Shown here piece after piece: positions 44,528 through 56,974 of a stretch of 64,000 nt of DNA. The position numbers and the translations under genes are program-made. The notes under the pieces were generated by a model. It made no database searches. It was not told where the DNA came from and saw nothing but the letters and a program-made list of their open reading frames with translations. The stretch's first letter is position 1; every line of letters begins with the position of its first letter. The stretch is taken from NCBI GenBank assembly GCA_007922195.1, contig ML682123.1, positions 731,751 through 795,750 on the forward strand. The letters run 5' to 3'. This DNA comes from Podocnemis expansa. Its lineage: Eukaryota; Chordata; Testudines; Podocnemididae.

Positions 44528-46059
44528 TAGCACTGCAGCTGTAATGCCTGGAGCACGGAGGAGGGCAGGGCAAAGAGGAGGAGTCTTAAAGTGCTACACG
44601 ACTCCTTGTTTTTTTTTTTGGTAACCCTGAGCCTGACCAGCTCACTGACAGCCATGCACATTAGAGGGAACAGTGATCGGGACCCTTCCCAGCTCACTAC
44701 ATGCTCACATATGCTGGTTCATCAGCTTAACAAAGGAACTGAGATGCAAATAGCTTTTGCCCCCAGTTAGACCCACACCGATTCATACTCTCAAAATCCA
44801 CACAGCTTTAGATAAAACAAACACTACTTTATTGATTAAAATAGGATTTTAAGTGAGCGTATAGCAAATCAATGCACATTAATCAATCAGTCAGGAGTTA
44901 ACCACTACCAAACAAAAGAAAACGCGTAGTCTAACCTGAAGTTTACTGTTGTCCATTTTGGTTTTACTCATGCCATGGCTGGCTGATGATGTTTTACAGT
45001 CAGACTCTGCCCTTCTCTGGGCAAGGCTAAGACACTGCTTGTAGATGGACATGTTTCAAGATGGAGTTTTTCTGGCAAAAAGCCCCAACCAGTTTAACGC
45101 CTGACTATTTCTCCTCCTCCTTGAAGCCAGATGTTTCACTCTGTTCAGAAGGGTGGGTGATCCCCCTCCCCAGCCAAGGTGCTACAGACATTTAGCTACT
45201 CCACTGTCATTTGTATTTTCTCTGGATGTATGTTTGCAGCCATGCAGCAAAATATTGCCTGTGGGCTGGATGTGGCCTGTGTAATAGGTCAGTTCAGCTC
45301 ACCATGATCCCCTGCTGGCTCTCACCCTCCTTCCAGCTCTCTGCTGGCTGTAGGTTGGCTCTCTGCTGCTGCCTTGCTCATTTTCAGCTGACCCCTGGAC
45401 TGGTCCTGCAGCCAGCTCCCCCCCGTTGACTCCCAAGGGTCCGCTCTGCAGTGCTGACCCCCCTCTCCTATTCAGCTCTTCGGACTGCCTTTGTGCCATG
45501 ATCTCCCCCCACTGGCTCCCTGGGCTGGCTCTGTGCTCCCAACCCTCTGACAGCTCCACGGCTGGCTCTTTGCCACCTCCCGTCACCATCTTGCTGGCCA
45601 TCCTGGTGGCCAGGTCTCAGCTAGCTCTGTGACCCACCTTCCAAAATTATTGCCCACTCCTGGTTTACGTGCTAGGAGATAGCTCTGATTGTCTGCTCCC
45701 CTCTCCCTGAGCCATTTGAAGCGTATGGGGATATATTGCATATCTGTACACATGTATGATGCTGCAGGAAACATGCTACCATAACAATAATGTAAAGAAT
45801 GTTATGAACGTTCTAAAAACACCATACACGGCATACTTTGTATTAAAGTACACAATTACATTGCAAAGAAGAGCAGGAAAGTTACACAGGTCACATTACA
45901 GAGGTGTGTGTGGGAGTGCATTGCGTAACAGCGTACTACTGCCTGAGGAATCATTTTTATTATTATCTTTCATACACCACTGTCTTTACGCTTCATTCTC
46001 CTTACATCATCATAGTCTTGGCAACATAAGTTCTCAAGAAACAATTACATTCCTCCAAG

Positions 46060-46790
46060 CTCTTGTAGAATACATGCAGTCAGAAAATCACCAGTCATTT
46101 TCTTCAATAGTACAAATTCCTGAAAATGTTCCTTTATGAGCACTTCAGCATTCTCCTCACCTGAAGATTTTGATGCATCTACAAATTGAATGATCATTGT
46201 CATGGGCTCGATATGACTTGTATATGGTGTCCAGTCCAGAATTATTGAAAATAATTTTGCAGAATGGGCAGCTTCTAATATTTTTTTCTTTAATAGCATT
46301 TCCTAAGAATTGAACCAGCTCATTCTGCAGAGTTTTTCCAAAGGAATGAACATGAATTTCTTCATCACTTATTTTACACAGATGCCGCTTCATGACTGGG
46401 TCAAGTAAAGTTAGGTATTCAATAAATTTTAAGAAGTTTCTATTACCTGAATTGTATAATTTTTCATTTGTCCCATTGAATGCCAGTTTTGTCCAGTGTC
46501 GACTCTCACTAAAATGCCAGATGCTCCAATATTTGGCTCCAGTATTATTCTTTTTGCTTGATTACATGTAAATTTTCTTCACCAATAGTTTTCTTTTTTT
46601 TTTTCCAACCATAATTCAAGTCCTTTCCAATGCTGTGAATTTTCCAAATGTTCAGGACATTTTTCATGACAAGACAGAATTGAAGACATGTCTTTCCAGT
46701 CTTTTGGGCCATTTTCAGCAAGTGAGGTACCAATTGGATGATTACTAAACATCTTGCAGCAGAAGCAAAACACTGTCTTCTGAGACTTGT
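46060..46790 (-). pseudogene. TTF-type zinc-finger / hAT transposase-like pseudogene
   Basis: In order on the minus strand: a finger-like C-F-C-C-K-M-F-S region with DWKDMSSILSCHEKC and HLENSQHWKGLELW (46770-46600), then MKRHLCKISDEEIHVHSFGK (46390) and LEAAHSAKLFSIILDWTPYT followed by SGEENAEVL (about 46280-46110). This succession matches the TTF-type finger and the following DUF4371/hAT region of ZMYM1-like, transposon-derived proteins. Several frame changes, plus a run of Ts around 46595, break it. The catalytic core further downstream is absent or unrecognised. Confidence 0.75.
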
Positions 46791-47099
46791 GTCACGGGTT
46801 GCACATCCATGCTCTCTAAATCATAATCTGTATGATTTTTCTGTTTACCAGTACATTGTGATTGTATAATTTGTTGCCAGTTACACCATGCAATGTTTCT
46901 TTAGGGGGTGCTCATAACCTATTCTACATGATTACTATTATGATATGTTTTCAACAGCATCATGCATGTGCACAGACATATAGCAAGTTTAGATGACTTA
47001 AGAGGAAGGGAGACAGAAGTGGCTCCCAGCAGCACTGAGCAAGCAGCTACTTGAAAGAGGACAAAGATATGCTAATGGAGGTGGCTGAGAAAAGACAAA

Positions 47100-48201
47100 G
47101 GCTATGTCCACACTAAGGATGTTAACTCAATTTAAGTTAACTCGATTTAATCTAAATTGATTTAACAGTCATTAAAGTGATTTAAGTCAAATCAAGTTAA
47201 CATGTCCCAACTAGAAACCCAAATCAAACTAGCATGTCCAGGGACAGGACTTGCTAGTTCGATTTAGGAAGGGGGCACCATGGGAGGTGTGGCAACATGG
47301 CCCCCAAGATGGGCCATGTTGCCACCCAATTCCCTGCCTGACTGTCACAGGGAGAGCCTGGCAGCAGGGAAAAAGAATCCCCCAGTAGCTTGGGGCTCCC
47401 TGAGCCCAGTGGAGGTGAAGACATCCTCTCTGCCCCAAGCCAGCACTACCAAAGTGGGGAGCAGGGGTCCAGTTTCCACCACACCTGGATTGTGCACAGG
47501 GAGCCCAACTCAGAGCTCCCATTTCCTGGCCACCCAAGCAGCGTGCCTAAACACGAGCATGGGGGGTGGGTGTCCCTTCCCTTCCCTCCCATGCCCAGCT
47601 AGTGCCCCAAAAGCCAGGTGTAGAGCTGTCTTCTTCCCTTGCCTGGTGAGCATGCTGGCAGCCAGTGTGAGGTACGATTCTTCCTCTGTTTCCAAGCTAG
47701 TGCCCCTCCAGCAGGGCACAGGTGTCCCTTCCCCAAGCCACCTGCAGCCGGGTGCAGGGTGTTCCCTGTGGCTCCCCCCTAGGGCACTGAGAGTTGGGCG
47801 TGGGGCTCTTTCCCCCACAGAAGCCAGCCAGTCGGGAGCAGGGAGTGGACCCCCTGGGTGACCCCCAGCCAGGGTCCTGATCCCCTCACTGGCCAGGGTG
47901 TTGATGGAGGGGAGGCTTCCTTCCAGGCTGCCATGAACGCTGGGAGGGAGGTCAAACTGTTAGATCGATATGTGGGTCTTATCGATATAACACGGCCACA
48001 CTGGGTTATTTTGAAATGACAGTTTCGAGATAACTCTCATTTTGATATAAAACTAGGTTTTATTATATTGAAATGATTTTCCTTATTTTGAAATAAAGGA
48101 GCTTCTTATTTCAAAATAAGGAAACATCATGTGGACGCGCTATCTTTTAAATCAAAATAACCAGTTTTATTTTGATCTAAAACCTGTGTGTGGACATACC
48201 C
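47100..48201. mobile_element. long MITE-like element, GGCTATGT ends, AAA duplication
   Basis: It starts GGCTATGTCCACACT and ends GTGTGTGGACATACCC (inverted), flanked by AAA (47097-47099 and 48202-48204). The GC-rich centre (47280-47950) has spurious ORFs and no transposase; it may be captured sequence. Confidence 0.7.
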
Positions 48202-48559
48202 AAAGGGATCACCTCAGCCTGGAAGGGGAGTGGTGAGAGGGATTGGAAACAAAGAGAGACATGGGGGAGATTTTGGGAGTATTTGGCTTGGGACTCTTCA
48301 TCTGTAAACACCTCTAAGCAAGACCTGGACCCTGCCTGGCCTCTGGCAGAGATTGGCTGTGTAAACACCTAACAGTGGAACACCTTGAGCATAAACTTGT
48401 TTGGACTATGAAGTTAGTTTAAGTAGAAATATTAGGTTAGCATGCATATTTTACCTTTTATTTCCTTGTGGTCGCTCCTGACTCATTTCTAATGTGATTC
48501 TGCCATGACTGGCCACATTCTCACTTAGAATTATGGTCTGATCAATAAACTAATAGTTG

Positions 48560-49600
48560 TTTTATCTAAAGCTGTGACATCTTTAGAGGGTGTGAGTGGA
48601 GAAGGCTGGGCACAAGCCATTTCTTTGTTAAGTGGATGGACTTGAGTGTATGGTGGTTGGGAGTGATTTGCAATTTCTGTGACAGTGGCTTCTGGTATGG
48701 TAACTATGGCTAGGGGTGCTTGCAGGGGAACCGTCCTCAAGTAGCCAGAGGGCATACACCCACTGCTCGGGACCGGTTGCACACCAGAGGCCAGAATGGA
48801 CTGACTCAGGAATAAGTGGTCACTTGGAAAAGAGAGGTGAATTGGGGTTCAGGAGTGGGATTCTGGGAGTCACAGCAGCACACCAGACTGGATCGGGGGA
48901 GCAGTTTGTCACAACTTGTATTCCTCTCCCCAATGGGATGAGGTTCAAGGGTTCAGTAGCAACAAACACTGAGACACAGGTAATAGAAAAAGATTTATTA
49001 GCTAAGAGACTACTTAACAAACTGCTTATTGTTCATACCAGTGAAAGTACTGAAGTCAGAAAGAAAGCAAGAAATACACAGCTTATGCCCGTTCAGCAGT
49101 CAGGGACCCCAGGTGATATGGGCTTCAGCAGGGGAGTGTTTTGCCTGTGGTACCTCTTCGCGAGATTCTATGGCAAAATCCAATTTAGGCCTGGGAATGA
49201 GCTATTGTTATAGCCCATTACAGGGAGGGTTGATCTTCTTGTCGTGTAGACTGCTGCTGATGGGTTTTAATTACCACTATCAAAAATATAACTGCTACTC
49301 AAATACTATAACTTTACAGATTATCACTTGATCACTTTGTTTACTACATAGTCTGGCAAAGTGGAATATGGCTGGGGCCCCCCATTGCCTTCTAATGTTT
49401 CACCATCACAAAACCTTCTGTTTGCCCTAGAACACTGAATATTGTAACCACTGTCTATGCATTTCTTCCCCATTGGCGAATTTTCTCTTGTGGTCGTGTG
49501 CAGAGAATTTTCTCTTATTTCCATCTTTCGGGAAGTGAAATTCCTGAACTTGTTTGGGTTCATGTTCCACTAGAATTTGTCATGTACACAACTGTCATAT
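48560..49600. other. no gene recognised
   Basis: Only short ORFs without domain signals. No repeat partner was noticed in the window. Confidence 0.3.
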
Positions 49601-49689
49601 TTAGGGCATGTAACAGGGTCTCTGTCTTGTAAGTTGCTTGCAAGTTCATCTTCAACATATTACCTTCTGCTCCCTTGTTATCCTTTATT

Positions 49690-50820
49690 TTTACCCCATG
49701 CTTGGCACATGTGTCTGCAGATGAATATGTTTTCTCAACTTTAGTGTTAGTTTGATGCTGTGAGCTCCTTCCATCTTGAAGTGAGCTGCATCCATCTTGA
49801 TGTTGTGAACTGCTTCTATCTTAATGTTTGTTAAATTGAAGATATTTGAGGAAGGTGTGACCTGGGCATCCTGGGATAACCTTCTGAATGTGCCAAAATC
49901 AGGGCAAGCTGCAAAAGCAGGGGCTAAAGCCCCAAACCACTGATGGGCGGTAGGTAAACCAGTCACCCAGTTAGTAACAAAACAGGCTTCTGATTCCCCA
50001 CTCTGGTCATCAACAAGCATAACACAGTAGAAACAGCCCCCTTTATGCACATTAGCTCACCCCTAGCCACTGGGTCTCTCAAAGAAATAGGTTCTGCTGA
50101 CCCCAAAGGGTCAGCCACATCACCCAGAACAATATAGGCTTGGAGCTTACCCAAAATACCATGTTGCCAGCCAATCTTTTAGTAACTACAACTAAAGGTT
50201 TAATATAAAAAGAAAAGAAACAAAATATGAGAGATGTTAAAGGGTCAAAGCAAATCACATACATATAAATGATTTAGAGTCCATAGAAAGCAAATCCCTA
50301 ACAATCCTGTAGTTTGCAGGTTACTCCCACTCCCCTGATATGCACCCAGCACCTGGGTGAGTCTTAATCCTTCGTTCAGTCCCAGGAGAATAATTCCAGA
50401 GGAGGGTGGTGGTTGCAGACTGACAGAAGACTCAAGACTAAATGGAGATGGAGCTATTGCCTTTATCGCCTTTTGTTCTCTGACGCTCTCAGAGGCCTTG
50501 CCAAATCAAAATGGAGTTAAGTCACATTGTTGTCTGGGTGACTGGTTGAACAGGTTTCTTTCTAGGCCCACTGCAGCTGGGAGTCCCCTTAACCATGGGC
50601 CATCAGGATGACAATCGTTTTGCAGCCACCCAGTCTCAGATTGCTTGGGATCAAATAATTTGGAGTACAAATAAAACATTCCTAATAACTTTTACAGATA
50701 TAATACCTACATATAAACCATATGATCATTCCTAGCAGATTACAATTTGTCTAATGATACCAAACATGGCATATCACATATAGATTATTGCAAATATGAG
50801 ATATTAATATGAAAGATAAC
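49690..50820 (-). repeat. long dispersed repeat, uninterrupted copy
   Basis: Reverse-strand relative of 12815-14640. It lacks the 795-bp insertion and so documents the pre-insertion site (…TATATTAAACC…). Confidence 0.75.
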
Positions 50821-51393
50821 CAGAAACAGTCCCTTAGACCCAGACAGCATCACAGAAGGAACCTTTTTGCTTTGCATATTCTTTTATCTCATGGCTGGTC
50901 AATAATTTTCACAGATGGGCTGTGGCAGCTGGCAGACCATTGGTTGAGGAGCTGGGGCGGGGTAGTGGTGAAGAACCAGCTGGTATGGTGGCAGAGGGTG
51001 TGGCAGCAAAGTTTCTAGCCAGGAGTCATGATGGGCTGGAGATCTCAGACAGGCCAGTTCCACCCTATGGGCTGTATTTCGCTCACCCCTGTTTCATCTC
51101 TTCAGTGTTCCACTCACAATATTGATTTCCAGATAGTTTCTTTTCATCTGCCATGGTTTAAATTTTTTGAAAAATTTTAAGCAACTATTTCAACTGAATT
51201 ATCAGAAAAGAGAACAATGATAGTAAAATAGACTACTACTTTTGTTAAACTAAAAAACAAAATGAAGCAAAATGAGTAGTAAGAATGAATAAATGTGGAA
51301 TAAATAATGCATAGAAAGAGAGAAATTATGAATTTGCAAAACCATGGGACAAATGAGCATGTAACCTATATCTATTGAAACCTTTCCTGATGA

Positions 51394-51465
51394 AGCAAGC
51401 AAGGAGTTCTGTAGGACTCCTTGCTCGTTTTGCTGAATTAGACTAACATGGCTGCCCCTTTGGAA
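51394..51465 (-). mobile_element. foldback-family element, short form, 12-bp duplication (copy C)
   Basis: A 72-bp internal-deletion form reading AAGGAGTTCTG, AGGACTCCTTG, TTAGACTAACATGGCTGCCC and CTTTGGAA. The exact direct repeat CTTTCCTGATGA lies at 51382-51393 and 51466-51477. Confidence 0.88.
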
Positions 51466-52679
51466 CTTTCCTGATGAGTTACTGTTCATGTGATGGCACG
51501 ATAGTAACATAAATCTGGTAAGTTTTAATTTATTATGTCATTTCAGTTTTCATGTCTAATTATTTAAAAAGTGAAATAGAAGACCAAAATTTCAATTATT
51601 ATCGAACAACTGTGTAACCGGTCAATATCAGGCTACTGAGAAAGACTGAACTGACAGACCCTGCCCAAATGCAGTAAACCAAGATGGTACTCTTTTGAAT
51701 CTATGCCATGACACATTTTATCTATTTATGTACACAGCTGTGCTCCACAATGTGAAATAGGTAATATGACTCAACTTCTGACATGTGAATGGTGCTCTGT
51801 TTTACAAGTGCAATACTGGATACTTTTGTTCGTAAGAGAGAACATAGCAATATGTTTTTTTAAATAGAAAAAAAATCACTTCCATCTAATACGGCTTCTG
51901 ATAAGCCTGGGGCCCTCGGTGACCGCCTAGTTTGCCAATATGGTCACGCCAGCCCTGGGTTACAGTCAGAACAGGCTATGTATTTCTTTCAGCATAGTGT
52001 TTGATGGAAAGTTGGGGAAAGTCTAGCTTTTGTTCTGTTCTGGATAGCAGATATTTTCAAAATCTGCATGTTTCCTATTAAAGGGAGATTTTGGTTCCTG
52101 AGTGACTCTAATTCTATCCCTAGCTCTGAGAGGGGAGTGGGGTCTAGTCAAGTGGCTAGCATGACAGTGGGGGCAGGGAGGGGCTGATAGCCAGGACTCC
52201 TGGGTTCTATTTCTGCTTCTGGGAGGGGACTGAGGTGTAGTGGTTAAAGCAAGGCAGGGTTTGGGACTCCTGGGTTCTTTTTGGTGGGGGGACTTATTTC
52301 AACCCTAAATTTAAAGATCTAAAAGATCTAAAAAATCTGTATCTGCTGTTGAGAAATCAATTTAGGAAAAAAAAAAAGGAGAGCTAGAAAGTAATGGGAG
52401 ATAGGGGAGATCAGGAACAGATACCTCCTCCTTCAGGTCTGCCTTGGCCTTTATAAAACCTCCTGGCTTGATGTGACTGAGGTGAATCAGACAAAGAATG
52501 GGACAGTAAGAGCTAATCTTTAGATATGCCTGATGTCCCATTCTCCACCCTACCCTGAGTTGTAACTCATCTGTACAGCCCCGCATACCATTTCCAATCC
52601 CCTGAGTCAGTTAATCCCCCACCCTGGGGTCAGATTGGTGCTGGTGCCCCCTACGGGGGATATTTCTATATGGCTACAA

Positions 52680-52800
52680 TGAACAAGGAGTCCTGTGGTA
52701 CTTAAAGACTAATAAATGTATTTATTGAATGAGTTTTCATGGGAGAAAATTCCACTTCATCAGACATTTTGAAGATGGGGGAACTTACAGAATGGGAGGA
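52680..52800 (+). mobile_element. foldback element, one arm only
   Basis: AACAAGGAGTCCTGTGGTAC, AAAGACTAATAAATGTATTT and TTCCACTTCATCAGAC as in the left arm of the family. The second arm is absent. Confidence 0.7.
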
Positions 52801-52986
52801 AATAAATGCAGGGAAGTGTAAGTCATGGGATCAGGACCCACTGTAACAGCAAATCAAAATGGTTATAAAGATTGAAACACTAGGGAACAGCATAGAAGAA
52901 GATGAGGTGAAATCACCGACTCATGGTCATTTTGGGTTTTTCTCAGCTAACCCTGCCAGTGAATCATTAGGTGATTTCTTACTAAG

Positions 52987-53055
52987 ATGGCACCTGAGAA
53001 AGTCGCTGTCCTGATTTTCACTGCAATGTGGGTGCTGCCAGCTGGAACCTCAGTG
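52987..53055 (+). CDS. ecto-ADP-ribosyltransferase, exon 1 (signal peptide)
   Basis: ATG at 52987 starts 23 codons, MAPEKVAVLIFTAMWVLPAG plus TSV: a short N-region, a hydrophobic core and a small-residue end typical of a secretory signal peptide. The donor GTG|GTAAGT at 53056 is phase 0, matching the phase-0 acceptor of the catalytic exon at 56031. Ecto-ART genes have a separate small signal-peptide exon, and the order here agrees. A foldback-family element lies directly after the donor and has duplicated it. Confidence 0.65.
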
Positions 53056-53061
53056 GTAAGT

Positions 53062-53119
53062 CAAGGAGTTCTATTTATTTTGCTGAAATAGACTAACATG
53101 GTTATCCCCCTGGAACCTG
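53062..53119 (-). mobile_element. foldback-family element at the ART exon-1 donor (copy D)
   Basis: A 58-bp short form (AAGGAGTTC, TAGACTAACATGGTTATCCC, CCTGGAAC). It is flanked by TCAGTGGTAAGT (53050-53061) and TCAGAGGTAAGT (53120-53131), 11 of 12 identical. The duplicated segment spans the exon-1/intron-1 junction. Confidence 0.85.
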
Positions 53120-53532
53120 TCAGAGGTAAGTGGATTCAATGGCATATCCCCAACCCACCCCAGAGGTGGCTGCACCTCAGCTCTGGGAGAGCCATCCCCG
53201 TGCAGCGCTGTGGGCAGCTATTCCCCAGCTGCCCTGCCCCAGATGTGGCTGCATCACACCGTTGAGGTAGATGACACATCCCACACAGATGTTATAAAAA
53301 GCAGGGGATGGTTGGAAAAACTGCAAGGAACATGTCAGACTGTGGGGTCTAGTGGTTAGGGGGGCAGGAATCTGGGAGCTTTGACTCCTGGATTCTAGCT
53401 ACAACTCTGGGAAGGGAATGGGGTCAAGTTGGTTAGAGCACAGGGTGCTGGGAGCCAAGACTCCTGGTTCTATTCCAGTGACACATCCTATATCACGCTT
53501 CAGCAATCTATCAAAAGTAGGTAAACACCAGG

Positions 53533-53894
53533 TGAGTGGTTTTCAAAGTATGGGTTGGGACCCAGTACAGGGTTGCAGATCCTCAGGTTCTGGGTCATGG
53601 TGCCCCCTGCTGCCACCATCACCACCCTGGAATGTATTGCTAAAGATGTAATTGTTGCATCACGGGCACAAATGATTTTTTTCAATTGGCTCCCAAGAGG
53701 AGCGCCACTGGCCTGGAAAAAGACCGGGGGCTTGGGCACTGAGACTTGGAGCTCATGTGCTGTTGCTGCAGCTGCTGGCATGGGTGGCCCAGCAGTGGAC
53801 CTGGGGCTTGGGCGCTGGGACTCGGGACTGAAGCCCTGTAAGCCCAGTGCCAGCGACGCCCCTGGCTCCCGAGAAAAAAGTTTGAAAACCACTC
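53533..53894. mobile_element. hAT-like element in ART intron 1
   Basis: GAGTGGTTTTCAAAG at the left and GTTTGAAAACCACTC at the right are inverted. No clear 8-bp duplication. A second hAT-type end (AGCAGCGGTTCTCAACC) begins immediately to its right at about 53902. Confidence 0.65.
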
Positions 53895-54654
53895 CTCTAG
53901 AGCAGCGGTTCTCAACCTGTGGGCTGCAGACTCTCTAAGATGACTTAATAAGGTCGATTTTAAGTCAACCTTATTAAGTTGACTTAAACCAGGGCACACA
54001 TTTAAAATCAACTTTAAAAAGTCAACTTAAATGGTGTCCTGCCTCAAGTCAACTTTATTAAGTCCAGGTGTTAAAGTAGGGGGAAATGCACTGGAATGCA
54101 GTTCTGGGGCCTGCAAACTTTAGGGGCCAGGGTTCTGGGGCCCCTAAAAAAAGAAAAATGAGGTGGAAGGCTGTGTTCTGCCATACCTTAACCAACAGCC
54201 TGTGATAGTGCTCCTCCCCCCAGTGCAGACAGACACTTCAGTGAAGGGAGGGGGAAGAAGGCCAAACTTTGTGGCAACGCACCCCCTGGAGTGAGCCTGG
54301 TTGTAATGACCCCTCCTCCCTGCACCATATCCTTGAGGAGGGCAGAGACAACCTCAGATGCCAGGCTTGTCCACACCTCGCTGCCTTGCCTGGGAGGGTT
54401 TAATTATCCCAGCCTGGGCTGGTCCTTCTTTCTTCTTGGCTCCCTCCATGCCTGCAGCTGGCTCACAAGGTGATGTGACTGCCCCCCTGCCCCCTGCTGG
54501 GGGCAACCAGACAGGGCACCCCCCACTTAGCGCACACACCTGCCACTGCTGCTGCCTCACCCGGCACTGCCAAGCTTCAGCAGTGCTGCTCAGCTCTGGG
54601 TGCAGGGCAGTAAGTGATGTGGCCCTTCCTCTGCTCCAGGAGTGAGCAGTAGCC

Positions 54655-54950
54655 AGAGGTGAGAGGGTGGATATTGGGGGCTGAAGTGTGGATTTTGGGG
54701 GTGGGTTTTCGAGGCTGTGGGAATATTGAGGACAGGGGAGTGGCTATTGGGGGCTGGGGTTGGGTATTGGGGGGCAGAGTGTGGATTTTGGGGGTGGGTA
54801 TAAGGGGCTGGGAAATATTGGGGACAGAAAAGTGGATAGTGGGGTTGGGTACTGAGGGCATGGAATGGATTTTGGGAGTGGCTATTGGGGGTGGGGTGTG
54901 GATTTTTGGGGTGGGTATTGGGGGCTGCGGGAATATTGGGGGTACAGGGG
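54655..54950. repeat. G-rich minisatellite in ART intron 1
   Basis: Variants of GTGGATTTTGGGGGTGGGTAT and GGGAATATTGGGG recur irregularly over about 300 bp. A small ORF across it (repeats of W-I-L-G-V-G-I-R-G) is a by-product. Confidence 0.8.
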
Positions 54951-56030
54951 CTAAAGTAAGGGGGAACGCCCACAAAAGCTGTTCCAAGGCCTACAAATTT
55001 GAGGGTCCAGCATTCCAGGGCTCCTAGAAATAGAAAAATCCAGTGGAACACGTGTTCCGCCCTGTCTTGGCTGCTGGCAGGTCCTACTCCCTACCATTGT
55101 TAATCACAATACTTACTGTGTTATTCAGTGTTTGCTAGTTTATGACAATAACTGCTATAGACATAAATGCCATATAAAATTATAAATATTTTTATGGAGC
55201 AATAACTGTTTCATGTGGTACTGAGAGGTGGTTACAAATGCCTACCTGGGCATGGCCCACACATGCGTGAAGGGGGCCCAGACATATGGGAAGGGGGCCT
55301 GGAAATTAGGTGGGTTCTGGGACTCGTCAAATTATACTTTAACCACTGATTTATGGCCACATTTTGTTAAGTTGAGTGTAGACATGGCCAAGGAGCGAGG
55401 TCCCTAGTGGGGGCAACACTCAGGACAGCAGGGGGAGCGGAGGGGAGAAGAAGGGAAAGTGTTAACTTAGGAGGGAATCCACCAGATGGAAAAGGGCGAG
55501 ACTGGAGAAATAAGGCAGAGGCATGGAGAAACAGAGATGGAGCAACCGCTGGGCAAAGACAGTCTTGACCAAACGGCAGAGTTTTCCAAATGCCCAGAGG
55601 TCTCTGCTTTTGATGGCTTCCTCACTGTAGTTTTTGGCCCCTGGCAGGCAGGAAGGGGAAAGACCAGCATCCCTGGATCTGGGAAAGGGGCAAACACCAT
55701 AATCAACTCTGGATCAGGTGGCTTGGAGGAGGGAGGGGTATAAATAGATGTAGGGTAGAAGAGGAAGTGACTTGCCCTCAGTTAGAACACAAGGAGTCCT
55801 GCCTCCCCTACGCTAACCACTAAACCCCCACTTGCCCCCTACGGGCCTGGATAGAAGCCAGAAGTCCTGGGTCCTCAAATGTCCAGCCTCTGCTATGACC
55901 ACTGGCCATTCCCACCACAATCAGCCCATGTTCTTCCCCACATGAATAACTGGCACAAAACAGTTGCCCACTAAATTAAATCATAGTGCATCAAGTCTCA
56001 CACCTTACTATGAGCTACACCTTCCCCTAG

Positions 56031-56751
56031 GCCAGCCCCAGCAGGACTTGTGTGGGAGAAGAAAACCCTGAGCTCACCCTGGCCTCCTCCTCAGTGGATG
56101 ACATGTACAGAGGCTGTGAGCACGCCATGATGCAGCAGCTTCTGTCCCTGATCCAAAAGGAGCTGGCCTGGAAGAAGATCTTCCGCTTAGCATGGAATGA
56201 GGCCAAGAAGAACTGGATGGTGAAGCAGCATGTGTACATCTTCCCCAACACAATGAAAGCTTTCTGTAGTGTTGCCGTGGTGGCCTATACCTTAAACAAT
56301 CCACCTCTGTATAAGGAGTTCAACACGGCCACCAGGACAGGCTGGAATGGACCCCACTCCTACTCCAGCTACTCCTTCAAGGCTTTGCATTTCCTGTTGA
56401 CCCAGGCACCCAAAGAGATATGGGGAATAAAGCCCAGCTGTGTTACTGTCTACAGAGGAACCAAGGAAACGTTCTCCGTGCACAGCTTTTTCCGCTTTGG
56501 CCAGTTTACCTCCACCTCCAAGAACCAGACGGCAGCAGCAGCATTTGGTCAAAAGACTTTCTTTGTCTTGGTTTCCTGCATGGGATATGCCCTGAGGGAC
56601 CTGTCTGTCTACCCTGGAGAACAAGAGGTGCTGGTGCCACCCTATGAGATGTTCCAGGTTACTGGGGTTCAGCAGAACTGGCAGGGGAAGGTTGTCCGTG
56701 TCAAGTCAGTGGGGAGCTGCAGCAACCACAATTGTGCCTATGCTGGCAAAG
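56031..56751 (+). CDS. ecto-ADP-ribosyltransferase, catalytic exon (ART1/ART5-like)
   Basis: This exon transfers ADP-ribose from NAD+ to arginine in target proteins, at the cell surface or outside the cell. It is a 721-bp exon between acceptor CCTTCCCCTAG|GCC (phase 0) and donor AAAG|GTGAGT (phase 1). Numbering from the codon at 56052: VDDMYRGCEHAM (15-26), the FSVHSFFRFGQFTSTS core, arginine of the VYRGT motif (R135, 56454), STS (154-156) and the catalytic E-x-E in PGEQEVLVPP (E190 and E192, 56619 and 56625). This R-S-ExE triad, with Glu at the first position of ExE, marks an arginine-specific enzyme of the ART1/ART5 type. Cysteines that form disulphides are present (C22, C223, C228 region). 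No frameshifts are seen, so it is probably functional. GPI anchor cannot be judged, since the last exon is uncertain. Confidence 0.92.
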
Positions 56752-56938
56752 GTGAGTGCAGGGCAGCAGGATGGATGTAAGCTATGGATCCGCCAGGGTG
56801 TGCAAAACTGGCTACAGCTCAGTGACACATGGGGCCCTTCCCTGCTAGGGTGCACCAACTCTAAGCTGGCCCTGGGGCAGGGGACTGTCTGGGGCAGGGA
56901 TGACAAGGAAAATTAACTATCACTTTTCTGTTTCCCAG

Positions 56939-56974
56939 GAGACCCCCATGTGAAGAAGTGTCCTCCTCATCAAG
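56939..56974 (+). CDS. ecto-ADP-ribosyltransferase, small exon 3
   Basis: Acceptor TTTTCTGTTTCCCAG|GA and donor CAAG|GTAGGA enclose 36 bp, phase 1 to phase 1, reading GDPHVKKCPPHQ with the split codons. Ecto-ART genes carry one or two such tiny exons after the catalytic exon. The splice signals are good and the phases fit the catalytic exon; the short length gives little other support. Confidence 0.65.

Noticed and set aside
47280..47861. 193-codon ORF
   Set aside because: Inside a MITE-like element, low-complexity Pro/Ser/Gly composition, no recognisable domain.
54659..55027. 122-codon repeat protein
   Set aside because: It follows the G-rich minisatellite and ends at its edge; the reverse strand is equally open, as expected from a tandem repeat.
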